From Roseateles_E cavernae (GTDB taxonomy: Bacteria > Pseudomonadota > Gammaproteobacteria > Burkholderiales > Burkholderiaceae_C): a DNA stretch of 64,000 nt. The notes under the pieces were generated by a model that was not told the DNA's origin, searched no databases, and was given only the letters and a program-made list of their open reading frames with translations. Where the stretch lies: contig NZ_JBDPLH010000004.1 in the NCBI RefSeq assembly GCF_040187885.1, forward strand, positions 186,001-250,000. The letters run 5' to 3'. Of this stretch, positions 27,251 through 34,859 are shown in pieces; the first letter of the stretch is position 1, and the number at the start of each line of letters is the position of its first letter. Position numbers and translations under genes: made by a program.

Positions 27251-28360
27251 TCAGGCGAAGACGCCCGCCGTGTCCTGCATGCGGGCGCTGACCTCGCCGA
27301 GGTGGTGCAGGCTGTCGCCGAACTGCATTTCCATGGTCGTCAGGCGCTTGAAGTAGTGGCTGCCGATGTACTCGTCGGTGACGCCGATGCCGCCATGCAG
27401 CTGGATGCATTGCTGGCCGACGAAGCGCAGGGATTGGCCCAGCTGCAGCTTGGCCTGCGACAGCGCCCGGCGCCGCGAGGCAGGTTCGTCGCCCAGCTTC
27501 AGCGTCGCGAAATAGCTCATCGAGCGCGCCAGCTCCAGCTGCATCTTCACATCGGCCATGCGATGGCGCAGCGCCTGGAAGCTGCTGATGACGACGCCGA
27601 ACTGCTTGCGCGTGTTCAGGTACTCGGCCGTGATCGCGACCAGCTTCTCCATCGCGCCGACGCCTTCGGCGCACAGCGCCGCGATGCCGATATCGATGGC
27701 CTGCTCCAGCACGGCCAGGCCCTGCTCGGGGCCGACCAGCAGCGTGGCGGGTGTGTTGATGAGCGTCAGCTCGGCGGCGCGCGAGCCGTCCTGCAGACTG
27801 TAGGGGCGGGTCGAGACGCCGGCCGCGCTGCGTTCGACCAGGTAGAGGGCCAGGCCCCCCTGGCTCAACGCCGGGACGATGAAGGCATCGGCCTGGTCAC
27901 CGGCCGGCACCAGACTTTTGGCACCCGAAAGGCGCAGACCGTCGGCGCGGGTGCTTGGCTGGTCGAAGCGGTAGCGGGCGCCACGCTCCTGATGAGCCAT
28001 CACGATCAGGGCCTCACCGCCGGCGATCTTGGGCAGCCAGGCCGCTTGCAGCTCGGCCGGTGCATGGGCGAGCACGGCCGGCGCGATCAGCGCGGCCTGG
28101 GCATAGGGCTCCATCACGATGCCGCGGCCCAGCTCTTCCATCACCACCATGGCCTCGACCGGACCGAAACCCATGCCGCCCTGGGCCTCGGGCACGGCCA
28201 GGGCGCTCAGGCCCAGGCCGACCAGACCTTCCCAGGCCGGCCTGGAAAACCCGCCGGCCTTGACGCTGGCGTGGCGGCGAGCGAAGTCATAGTCCTTGTC
28301 GACCCAGCGGCGCACGGCGTCGCGCAGCGATTCCTGGTCTTCATTGAAGTCGAAATCCAT
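27251..28360 (-). CDS. Acyl-CoA dehydrogenase, PimD-like small subunit
   Basis: 369 residues with the acyl-CoA dehydrogenase layout: N-terminal helical domain (MDFDFNEDQESLRDAVRRWV), central beta domain, and C-terminal helical domain with GIGVTDEYIGSHYFKRL. The start has AAAGGA upstream. It pairs with the gene 15 bases upstream in the order found for PimC/PimD, the heteromeric pimeloyl-CoA dehydrogenase, and other two-subunit enzymes that oxidise dicarboxylyl- or ring-derived CoA esters. At the C-terminal position near the catalytic glutamate of medium-chain dehydrogenases it has FGDS, with aspartate rather than glutamate. The true substrate cannot be fixed from sequence. Confidence 0.88.
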   Translation of the reverse strand: MDFDFNEDQESLRDAVRRWVDKDYDFARRHASVKAGGFSRPAWEGLVGLGLSALAVPEAQGGMGFGPVEAMVVMEELGRGIVMEPYAQAALIAPAVLAHAPAELQAAWLPKIAGGEALIVMAHQERGARYRFDQPSTRADGLRLSGAKSLVPAGDQADAFIVPALSQGGLALYLVERSAAGVSTRPYSLQDGSRAAELTLINTPATLLVGPEQGLAVLEQAIDIGIAALCAEGVGAMEKLVAITAEYLNTRKQFGVVISSFQALRHRMADVKMQLELARSMSYFATLKLGDEPASRRRALSQAKLQLGQSLRFVGQQCIQLHGGIGVTDEYIGSHYFKRLTTMEMQFGDSLHHLGEVSARMQDTAGVFA

Positions 28361-28375
28361 GATCCGTCCTTTCTT

Positions 28376-29554
28376 TCAGCCGAGCACCGTCTGGGCGACG
28401 ATATTGCGCTGCACTTCGTTGGAGCCGCCGTAGATGGTGGTCTTGCGATAGTTGAAGTAGTGGCTGGCCAGCGGCGCGCAATGGGCGGCGCCGATATGGT
28501 CGCCCTGCCAGCCGGCTTCCATCGCCTCCTGGATGAAGGGCAGGGCGAAGGGCCCGGCCGCCAGCATCATCAGCTCGGTATAGCGCTGCTGGATCTCGCT
28601 GCCGCGGATCTTCAGCAGGCCGGCGACATCCAGGCTTTGCTTGCCGCTCTTCTCGGCCGACAGCACGCGCAGCACCATCATCTCCAGCGCGACGATGTCG
28701 ACCTCCAGCAGCGCGATCTGGTCGCGAAAGCGCTGCTCCTCGAGCATGCCTTCGCTCTTGGCGATGCGCTTGAGGCGCTCGAGTTCGCGCTTGGCGCGGT
28801 TCACGTCGGCGATATTGGTGCGCTCGTGGGCCAGCAGGTACTTGGCATAGGTCCAGCCCTTGTTCTCCTCGCCGACGAGGTTCTCGGCAGGCACCTCGAC
28901 ATTGTCGAAAAACACCTCGTTCACCTCATGCTCGCCGTCCAGCATGATGATGGGCCGCACGGTGACGCCGGGCGACTTCATGTCGATCAGCAGAAAGCTG
29001 ATGCCGGCCTGGGGCTTGACTGCGGTGTCGGTGCGCACCAGGCAGAAGATCCAGTCGCCGTACTGGCCCAGCGTGGTCCAGGTCTTCTGGCCGTTGACGA
29101 GGTATTTGTCGCCCTGGCGTTCTGCCCTGCATTTGACCGAGGCCAGGTCCGACCCCGAACCCGGTTCGCTATAGCCCTGGCTCCACCAGACCTCGCCGCT
29201 CATGATGCCGGGCAGATGGCGTTGCTGCTGCTCGGGCGAGCCGAAAGCCATGATGACCGGCGCCACCATCACCGGGCCGAAGGGGACGACTCGTGGCGCT
29301 CCGGCCAGCGCGCATTCCTCCTCGAACAGATGGCGCTGCACAGCATTCCAGCCCGGTCCGCCGAACTGCTTTGGCCAGGCCCAGCCATGCCAACCCCTTT
29401 TGCCAAGAATCTTGGCCCAGCGCTGCATATCGTCCTTGGACAGCCGCAGGGCGTTGTGCACCTTGTGGCTGATGTCCTTGGGCAGGTTCTCGGCCACCCA
29501 CTGCCGGATCTCGGAGCGGAACGCCAGTTCCTCGGGGGTGAAGTTCAGGTCCAT
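28376..29554 (-). CDS. Acyl-CoA dehydrogenase, PimC-like large subunit
   Basis: 392 residues. The start has GAGGAG six bases upstream. The FAD and substrate blocks of the acyl-CoA dehydrogenase family are present: WSQGYSEPGSGSDLASVK (central domain), GQKTWTT, and the C-terminal YGGSNEVQRNIVAQTVLG. In medium-chain dehydrogenase the equivalent of YGGS is YEGT, where Glu is the catalytic base; here it is Gly. Such changes are typical of heteromeric enzymes in which the subunits share catalytic work. With the PimD-like partner it would oxidise an acyl-CoA to enoyl-CoA, passing electrons to ETF. It is the first gene of a four-gene minus-strand unit. Confidence 0.9.
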   Translation of the reverse strand: MDLNFTPEELAFRSEIRQWVAENLPKDISHKVHNALRLSKDDMQRWAKILGKRGWHGWAWPKQFGGPGWNAVQRHLFEEECALAGAPRVVPFGPVMVAPVIMAFGSPEQQQRHLPGIMSGEVWWSQGYSEPGSGSDLASVKCRAERQGDKYLVNGQKTWTTLGQYGDWIFCLVRTDTAVKPQAGISFLLIDMKSPGVTVRPIIMLDGEHEVNEVFFDNVEVPAENLVGEENKGWTYAKYLLAHERTNIADVNRAKRELERLKRIAKSEGMLEEQRFRDQIALLEVDIVALEMMVLRVLSAEKSGKQSLDVAGLLKIRGSEIQQRYTELMMLAAGPFALPFIQEAMEAGWQGDHIGAAHCAPLASHYFNYRKTTIYGGSNEVQRNIVAQTVLG

Positions 29555-29650
29555 GCTGTCTCCTCGAATACTTGCTGCTTTTTAGCACGAGCGTTCGATT
29601 TACAGCTGTCTCGGCAGGGACAAATCCTCGCTGGGCGACCCAAAACGAAC

Positions 29651-29673
29651 AAAGCGCCTGCAAGAGGCGCTTT
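29651..29673 (-). terminator. Rho-independent terminator after the PEP-CTERM gene
   Basis: Arms AAAGCGCCT (29651-29659) and AGGCGCTTT (29665-29673) form a 9-bp stem with a 5-base loop. On the minus strand it is followed by TTTGTTCGTTTTGG, a usable T-rich tail. It lies 18 bases beyond the PEP-CTERM stop and separates it from the acyl-CoA dehydrogenase operon. Confidence 0.8.
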
Positions 29674-29690
29674 GTGCTTGGGTGATTGAC

Positions 29691-30554
29691 TCAGGCTCGT
29701 GAGGAGCGCCGTGACACACGCAGGGCCAGCAAGGCCGCTGCTGCCAATGCCAGGGAGGCTGGCTCCGGAATGCCGGTCGACGGCTCCTGCTTGCCAGCGC
29801 CAGCAAAGGAGAACAGCTTGAAGTAATCCTTGTTGCCGTCGCCGGCCACTCCGCCCAGATTCGAATTGAAGGCACTGATCAGCCACCAGCTGGAACTCTT
29901 GTTCTTGCTGGCGTCAGCATTGTTGTTGAAGGTCGCGCTGGGACTGTTGGTGTTGGTCGATGCGGCCAGATCAAAAACATTGGCCACCAATTCCCAGCCT
30001 TGGCCGTTGCCGTCAAGAATGTCGGCCTTGATATCGGCCGTGGTCTTGCCCTGGACGTTCGGGGCATCGGCACCGACGTACCGCAGGATGGTGATGTCGG
30101 CGTCGTTGTAGCGCCAGCCGATGTTCAGCGCATTCAGGGCGACTGCGGAATCGAACTTGATCAGCAGAGAGTCGGTGTGGGTGTTGTTGTCCACCGAGTG
30201 CTGACCGCCAGTGCTGGTTTCGTTGTAGTCATTGACGATGCCGAACTCGACGCCGTCATACCTGCGCACCGAAGCCTTGTCGTAGCTTGAGCTGCTCGCG
30301 CCGCTGAATCCGGTGGTCGACCAGCCAGTCAGGGTTGCGTTGTTGACAACAGCGCCCGAGGTGGCACCGCAGCCATAGGCATTGCCGATATTGCTGACAT
30401 TGCCGTTGGGGCCTGCCACCGTGCTCCCGCTCGCCGTCTGCGTGCAGGTGCTGGCTTTCCACGTCCAGGAGTCCGCTGCAAATGCCGGTGCGGCAAAGCC
30501 GGCGCCAAGCAAGGCGAGCAAGGCCAGGCATTTCAGAGGTTTTTTTGCCGTCAT
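29691..30554 (-). CDS. PEP-CTERM sorting-signal protein
   Basis: 287 residues. The ATG at 30554 has CCGGAG upstream. Residues 1-27 are a signal peptide ending PAFA. The mature part is rich in N, S, T, G and D with few charged patches, as in secreted matrix proteins, and has two cysteines near the N-terminus. The C-terminus is a textbook exosortase signal: IPEPAS, a hydrophobic helix of A and L, then RVSRRSSRA. Such proteins are cut by exosortase (XrtA/EpsH) and released or anchored in the exopolysaccharide layer, where they help floc or biofilm formation. The body has no domain I can name. A sigma-54 promoter candidate lies just upstream, and the PrsT gene follows upstream on the same strand. 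No exosortase gene is in this window. Confidence 0.92.
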   Translation of the reverse strand: MTAKKPLKCLALLALLGAGFAAPAFAADSWTWKASTCTQTASGSTVAGPNGNVSNIGNAYGCGATSGAVVNNATLTGWSTTGFSGASSSSYDKASVRRYDGVEFGIVNDYNETSTGGQHSVDNNTHTDSLLIKFDSAVALNALNIGWRYNDADITILRYVGADAPNVQGKTTADIKADILDGNGQGWELVANVFDLAASTNTNSPSATFNNNADASKNKSSSWWLISAFNSNLGGVAGDGNKDYFKLFSFAGAGKQEPSTGIPEPASLALAAAALLALRVSRRSSRA

Positions 30555-30604
30555 AGATGTCTCCGGAACGCAATCAGCTTGAAAAAGAATCATGACTGAC
30601 GCAG

Positions 30605-30620
30605 AGCAAAAAACAGGCCA
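30605..30620 (-). promoter_or_regulatory. Sigma-54 (RpoN) promoter candidate for the PEP-CTERM gene
   Basis: On the minus strand this 16-mer reads TGGCCTGTTTTTTGCT against the consensus TGGCACGNNNNTTGCW, with the invariant GG and GC exactly 10 bases apart. The predicted start would be near 30594, about 40 bases before the ATG at 30554. PEP-CTERM genes are known in other bacteria to be under RpoN and the PrsK/PrsR pair, so both position and family context agree. Only bases five and six of the consensus (AC) differ. Confidence 0.75.
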
Positions 30621-30636
30621 AGCACACGATTCTGAG

Positions 30637-30710
30637 GTTTGACAGGCACTTAGCGTCGATGCCTGGGTTTCCCATGGCAGGAATGTAAGCTTTTTTGACA
30701 GCCAAGTGCC
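30637..30710. promoter_or_regulatory. Paired upstream boxes, probable activator (enhancer) sites
   Basis: Two near-identical boxes, GTTTGACAGGCA (30637-30648) and TTTTGACAGCCA (30693-30704), lie about 45 and 100 bases upstream of the predicted sigma-54 start. Next to them GGCACTT (30645-30651) and AAGTGCC (30704-30710) form an inverted repeat. Position relative to the promoter fits sites for a sigma-54 activator such as PrsR; the binding protein is inference. Confidence 0.5.
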
Positions 30711-30713
30711 CCC

Positions 30714-33593
30714 TCATTTGAGGGTTTGGAGCAGCGGCAGGGCTGCGGCGCGGATGTCGGCCGCGAGTGAGCCCTTGAGCGCCATCTGGAGCTCCTCACG
30801 GGCTTCTGCCTTTCGACCCAGCGCGGCAAGCACCACGCCCAGGTGGTAGCGGATCTCGGGGTTGTCCGGCTCGCGCAGACGGGCATCCCGCAGCAGCTGA
30901 AGCGCCCGCTCGTTTTGTCCGAGGCGGTGATAAGCCCAACCGGCCGTGTCAATGACCAGCGGATTGCGCGGTGCTTGCTGCAGCGCCGCTTCGGCGGTCT
31001 TGACCGCTGCCGCGGGCTGATCCAGGCGCAGCTGGACATTGGCCAGGTTGTTCAAGACTTCTGCGTCTTCGGGCTTCAATTTCAAGGCCGCCTCATAAGA
31101 CCGTTGCGCCGCAGCAAAGTCGCCGGTGCGCGCCTGGGCATCGCCCAGCGCCTTGCGCACGACCAGGTCCCCGGGCTTGCCTTTCAGCCATTGCTCGGCA
31201 AGCTGGATCGCGGGTTTGCCGCCATCTTGTGCCGCGAGCACACGGAACAGCCGCAGCAGATGGGTGCTGTTGGGCTGGAGCTCCAGGGCGCGACGCAAGG
31301 ATTCCTGTGCCGGGCCGGGCTGCTCGCGGGCCATATGAATGTCGGCCATCAGGTTGTGACCGATCGCCGCACGGGGCTGCAGTTGCAGGACCTGGCGGGC
31401 GCTCTTCTCGGCCTTGACGAGATCTCCCCGCAGCAATTCGGCGCTGGAGTTCATGGCCAGCGCCCGCGTCGACTGAGGCTCGGTGGACAGCACCTTCTCC
31501 AGCGTGTAGACGGCAGCATTGGGGTCGTTGGCCGTCATTTGCAGCTCGGCCACGCTCAAGAGCAGGCCGCTATCGAAGCCAGCCTTACGCGCGGCCGTCG
31601 TCAGGGTGCTGCGCATGCCGGGAATATCGCCGCCCAGGAACTGAGCCTGGGCGTAGGCGTTCAGGGCCTTGACGTCGTCAGGCGTGCGACCCAGCAGGCG
31701 CTTGGCGGCCGCCAAGGCGGCTGCGGCATCACCGGCCCGCAGATGCCAGGCGACCAGTGCGTGCTGGGCCTTCAAGGCGCCGGGGCCATTGCCTTCGACC
31801 GACCGCTCCAGCCAGCGCAAGGCGTCTTCGGGCTGGCGCCTCAGTTCCGATAGGGTTGCCATTTCGAAGAGCACATCGGCATTGCGCTCATCGGCCTTCA
31901 GCAAGGTCTTGAGTTGTGCGTCAGCCTCGGTCAGCTTGCCCGAGGCCAGCTCCACCCGTGCCAGCCCCAATCTCGGCTCCAGCAGCTCCGCGTCCAAGCT
32001 CAGGGCCTTCTGATAGGCGGTGCGTGCGCCGGCAAAGTCACCGGCGCGCTGCTTGGCGATGCCAGACAGCGTCCAGACGCTGGGGCTCTTCGGGTGGTGC
32101 TTGACCAATTGGTCGGCGATCTGACCTGCCTTCTTGAATTGTCTGCTGCCCAGATGGCGACTGACCAGTGCCATGCCGGCTTGCAACTGGCGTGGATCCT
32201 TCTTCAGTGCGGCTTCGAGTTCGGCAAGGCCGCTGGCCGTCTGGCCGCTCTGCAGCAGTCCCAGGCCCAGCACGGTCCTGAACTCGGCCGAATCGTTGCC
32301 ACGCAAGGCGTCCTGCATCATCGAGGTCGCCTTGGCATGGCGCCCTTGTGAAACCAGCACCGAGGCATACATGGCCAGGGCCTGACTGTCGGCAGGCTGG
32401 GCACGCAGATAAGGTTCCAGCACCTCGGCAGCACGCTCGGGCTTGTTCTCGTCGATGTAGATCTGCGCCAGCAGCTTGACCAGCGGGCTAGGCCCCATCG
32501 CCCGGTGTGCAGCCTCCAGATAGGGCAGGGCCTTCAGATACTCGTTGAGCGCGAAGTGCGCCAGCCCATTGAGCATCAGGATCTGCGGGCGGTAGCGGAT
32601 GAATTCAATCGGCACCGGGTCGAGCAGCGATGTGACACTGTTGAGGGCAGCGTTGGATGCGGCGATATCGCCGCTGCTGCGTGCCAGCAGGGCCTTCAGG
32701 TAGACGCCGCGCGGATCCTCGGGTGCGAGCTCCAGCAGCTTGCCCAGATCGATGGCCGCCTCTTTGCGACGGCCCTGGTCGATCTGCACGCCGACCCGTG
32801 CCAGGCGGGCCTCGATGTGCGCGGCGTCGACCCGCAGCGCCTGGTCGTAAGCGGCGGTGGCCGCCGCGATATCTCCGCGAGCGTGGAAAACCGTGCCTTT
32901 CTGATAGTGCGCCTCGGCCGAATTGGGCCCCAGGCGCACGGCGCCCTCGGCCACTTTCAGGGCTTCATCGAGTTGCCGCGCCCGCACGCGCAGCGGCACC
33001 TCCAGCAACCAGACCTCGAGATTGTTCCGGTCGATGCCGCGCGCCTCTTCCAGCACCATGAAAGCGGCGCGGATATCACCCCGGTCGGCATGGGCCGAGG
33101 CGTATTGCAGGAGCATTCTCTGCCGCAGCGCCGGAGGCAGGCCGTCAGGCTTGAGTTCGGTTCGCTCCAGCACCTGGCCGGGCTTGCCTTGGGCCGCCAG
33201 CGATTGAGCCAGTGCCAGGGCGATTTCGCTGCGATCCACACCCAGGCGCAAGGCCTCGCCAAAGGCGATCTCGGCGCCGGCCGCATCACCGTTGGCCAGC
33301 AGTGCGCGTCCCAGCAGCACCTGCACCGGCAACAGATTCTTGTCCTGCTGCAAGGCATTCTTCAGCTGGATGATGGCGCCGGCCATGTCCTTGCGCTGGT
33401 AGCGGCTCAGGGCATCTTCGTAGAAGGTGGCCGCCTTGCCCGAGTTGGCCAGGCAGGCCTGGGAAGCCAGGCTCAGACCGGCAAGCAGCAGACCGGCAAG
33501 GCGGCGCTGCGGCCATCGCTGACTGGAGCGGGACCGGGTCTGGCTGGCACAAGGCATGGGGGCAATCGTTGGCTGACGCATCGTGGTAATCAT
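30714..33593 (-). CDS. prsT: PEP-CTERM/XrtA system TPR-repeat protein PrsT
   Basis: 959 residues, close to the usual PrsT length. After an N-terminal basic region and a hydrophobic segment (RLAGLLLAGLSLASQACLA, about 31-49) nearly the whole protein is tetratricopeptide repeats, with helix pairs such as AEAHYQKGTVFHARGDIAAA and LNNLANVQLRLDQPAAAVK. PrsT is described as a lipoprotein; the SQAC here is a poor lipobox, so anchoring is uncertain. It is thought to act with exosortase and exopolysaccharide export in the periplasm. Start: ATG at 33593, with a TTG at 33605 and an ATG at 33581 as alternatives. Base composition is a little lower in GC than the neighbours. Confidence 0.9.
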   Translation of the reverse strand: MITTMRQPTIAPMPCASQTRSRSSQRWPQRRLAGLLLAGLSLASQACLANSGKAATFYEDALSRYQRKDMAGAIIQLKNALQQDKNLLPVQVLLGRALLANGDAAGAEIAFGEALRLGVDRSEIALALAQSLAAQGKPGQVLERTELKPDGLPPALRQRMLLQYASAHADRGDIRAAFMVLEEARGIDRNNLEVWLLEVPLRVRARQLDEALKVAEGAVRLGPNSAEAHYQKGTVFHARGDIAAATAAYDQALRVDAAHIEARLARVGVQIDQGRRKEAAIDLGKLLELAPEDPRGVYLKALLARSSGDIAASNAALNSVTSLLDPVPIEFIRYRPQILMLNGLAHFALNEYLKALPYLEAAHRAMGPSPLVKLLAQIYIDENKPERAAEVLEPYLRAQPADSQALAMYASVLVSQGRHAKATSMMQDALRGNDSAEFRTVLGLGLLQSGQTASGLAELEAALKKDPRQLQAGMALVSRHLGSRQFKKAGQIADQLVKHHPKSPSVWTLSGIAKQRAGDFAGARTAYQKALSLDAELLEPRLGLARVELASGKLTEADAQLKTLLKADERNADVLFEMATLSELRRQPEDALRWLERSVEGNGPGALKAQHALVAWHLRAGDAAAALAAAKRLLGRTPDDVKALNAYAQAQFLGGDIPGMRSTLTTAARKAGFDSGLLLSVAELQMTANDPNAAVYTLEKVLSTEPQSTRALAMNSSAELLRGDLVKAEKSARQVLQLQPRAAIGHNLMADIHMAREQPGPAQESLRRALELQPNSTHLLRLFRVLAAQDGGKPAIQLAEQWLKGKPGDLVVRKALGDAQARTGDFAAAQRSYEAALKLKPEDAEVLNNLANVQLRLDQPAAAVKTAEAALQQAPRNPLVIDTAGWAYHRLGQNERALQLLRDARLREPDNPEIRYHLGVVLAALGRKAEAREELQMALKGSLAADIRAAALPLLQTLK

Positions 33594-33645
33594 ACGTTCC
33601 GCCAATGCCTCGCCCGCCTGACCCCACCCGCAGGCGAGGGGGCGC

Positions 33646-34296
33646 TCAGTAACGCAACTCCAGCGTCATGACATCGTTGTCCCTGCGCATCTGAAAGCGC
33701 GTCAGAAAGCTGTTGCCCAGCAGCACATGGCTCATCTGGCCGGGCAGGATGATGGCGTCGACATTGCGAACCTCGACCTCGCCGACCCGCACCGACGCGA
33801 GCTGCAGCAGGTGGGCCGGCACCGTGCCATTGGCGGTCTGTGCCATCACGCGGCGGCCTTCGCGGAACTTCAGGCCCATGCGCTCGGCCTCGCTCTGGGC
33901 GATCGCGACATTGGTGGCGCCGGTATCGACCAGAAACTGCGTGGCCTGGCCGTTGATGCTGCCCTGGGCGACGAAATGCCCACCGGGCCCCGAGGCCAGC
34001 ACGATCTGCCGGCCCGCGCCCGTGCCGGCCTTGCCGTCACCGATGCGACCGGGGGAGGCGCCCAGCACCAGGATCTGGCGCCGGCCGCCGAACTCGACGG
34101 TGGCGCGACCATCCTCCAGCGCCAGCAGTTTGACGCCGCGCACGCTCTGGCCCAGCGCCACGGTGCGCGCCTCGCCGTCGATCAGCAGCAGGGCCGATTG
34201 GGCGCCCAGGCTGCCGTTGAAGCTGACGCTCTGGCCCCAGGCCGCGCCGACCATCAGCACCAGGGCGAACAGGGCGGCGGCGCGGGGCGACGGCAC
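33646..34296 (-). CDS. Secreted retropepsin-like aspartic protease (TIGR02281-type)
   Basis: 216 residues starting with GTG at 34296, four bases after the yajQ stop. Residues 1-21 are a signal peptide (ALVLMVGAAWG). The aspartic protease motif VDTGATNVAI holds the catalytic Asp124 (active as a dimer), followed by the second block LLGNSFLTRFQMRRDNDVMTL typical of bacterial clan AA single-domain proteases. The first 80 residues are a small beta domain often seen before this protease. It would act in the periplasm. The next gene on this strand is prsT, 52 bases on, with a possible stem (CCTCGCC ... GGCGAGG, 33608-33639) between them. Confidence 0.88.
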   Translation of the reverse strand: MPSPRAAALFALVLMVGAAWGQSVSFNGSLGAQSALLLIDGEARTVALGQSVRGVKLLALEDGRATVEFGGRRQILVLGASPGRIGDGKAGTGAGRQIVLASGPGGHFVAQGSINGQATQFLVDTGATNVAIAQSEAERMGLKFREGRRVMAQTANGTVPAHLLQLASVRVGEVEVRNVDAIILPGQMSHVLLGNSFLTRFQMRRDNDVMTLELRY

Positions 34297-34300
34297 GAGT

Positions 34301-34795
34301 TCAGTCCCGGAAGTTGTTGTAGGACAGCGGCGTGTCGGCCATGTCCTTCTTCAGCATCGCGATCGCGACCTGCAGATCGTCGCGGTTCTTGCCGGTGATG
34401 CGCACGGTGTCGCCCTGGATCGAGGCCTGCACCTTCAGCGCACTCTTCTTGACGGCGGCCACGATCTTCTTGGCCAGCTCGGACTCGATGCCGTCCTTGA
34501 TCTTGTAGACCTGCTTGACCTTGTCGCCGCCGAGCTTCTCGATCTTCTCGGCCTTGTCGAGGAAGCTGATGACCACATCCTGCTTGGTCAGCTTGGCGTA
34601 GAGCACGGCCTCGATCTGTTCGAGCTGGAACTCGCTGTGGCCGAAGGTCTGGATTTCCTTGTCCTTGTCCTTCAGTTCGATGCGGGCGCCGGTGCCCTTG
34701 AAGTCGAAGCGTGTCGCGATCTCCTTGGCGCTGTTGTCGACGCCATTCTTGATCTTGACCATATCGGGTTCGAGGACGGTATCAAAGCTGGGCAT
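34301..34795 (-). CDS. yajQ: YajQ family nucleotide-binding protein
   Basis: 164 residues, the standard YajQ (UPF0234) length. It opens MPSFDTVLEPDMVKIKNGVD and has TRFDFKGTGARIEL, a KLTKQDVV block and the C-terminal PLSYNNFRD, all family hallmarks. In Xanthomonas a homologue binds cyclic di-GMP and affects transcription; in other species the role is less clear. It is cytoplasmic. It is divergent from murB (64 bases between starts), a pairing common in Burkholderiales. Confidence 0.96.
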   Translation of the reverse strand: MPSFDTVLEPDMVKIKNGVDNSAKEIATRFDFKGTGARIELKDKDKEIQTFGHSEFQLEQIEAVLYAKLTKQDVVISFLDKAEKIEKLGGDKVKQVYKIKDGIESELAKKIVAAVKKSALKVQASIQGDTVRITGKNRDDLQVAIAMLKKDMADTPLSYNNFRD

Positions 34796-34859
34796 GTTTA
34801 TTTGTCTGCTGTTGGGGTGAGGGGCCGGGTTCGGCCTCTCGATCGGTGAAAATTCTGCC

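Noticed and set aside
26939..29689. A 916-codon plus-strand frame opposite the P1 peptidase and acyl-CoA dehydrogenases
   Set aside because: It crosses three well-supported minus-strand genes and their boundaries, and has low-complexity composition typical of an antisense shadow.
33606..33645. Terminator between the retropepsin gene and prsT
   Set aside because: CCTCGCC/GGCGAGG can pair but the loop is about 18 bases and there is no T-run on the minus strand, so it is mentioned only as a possible stem.
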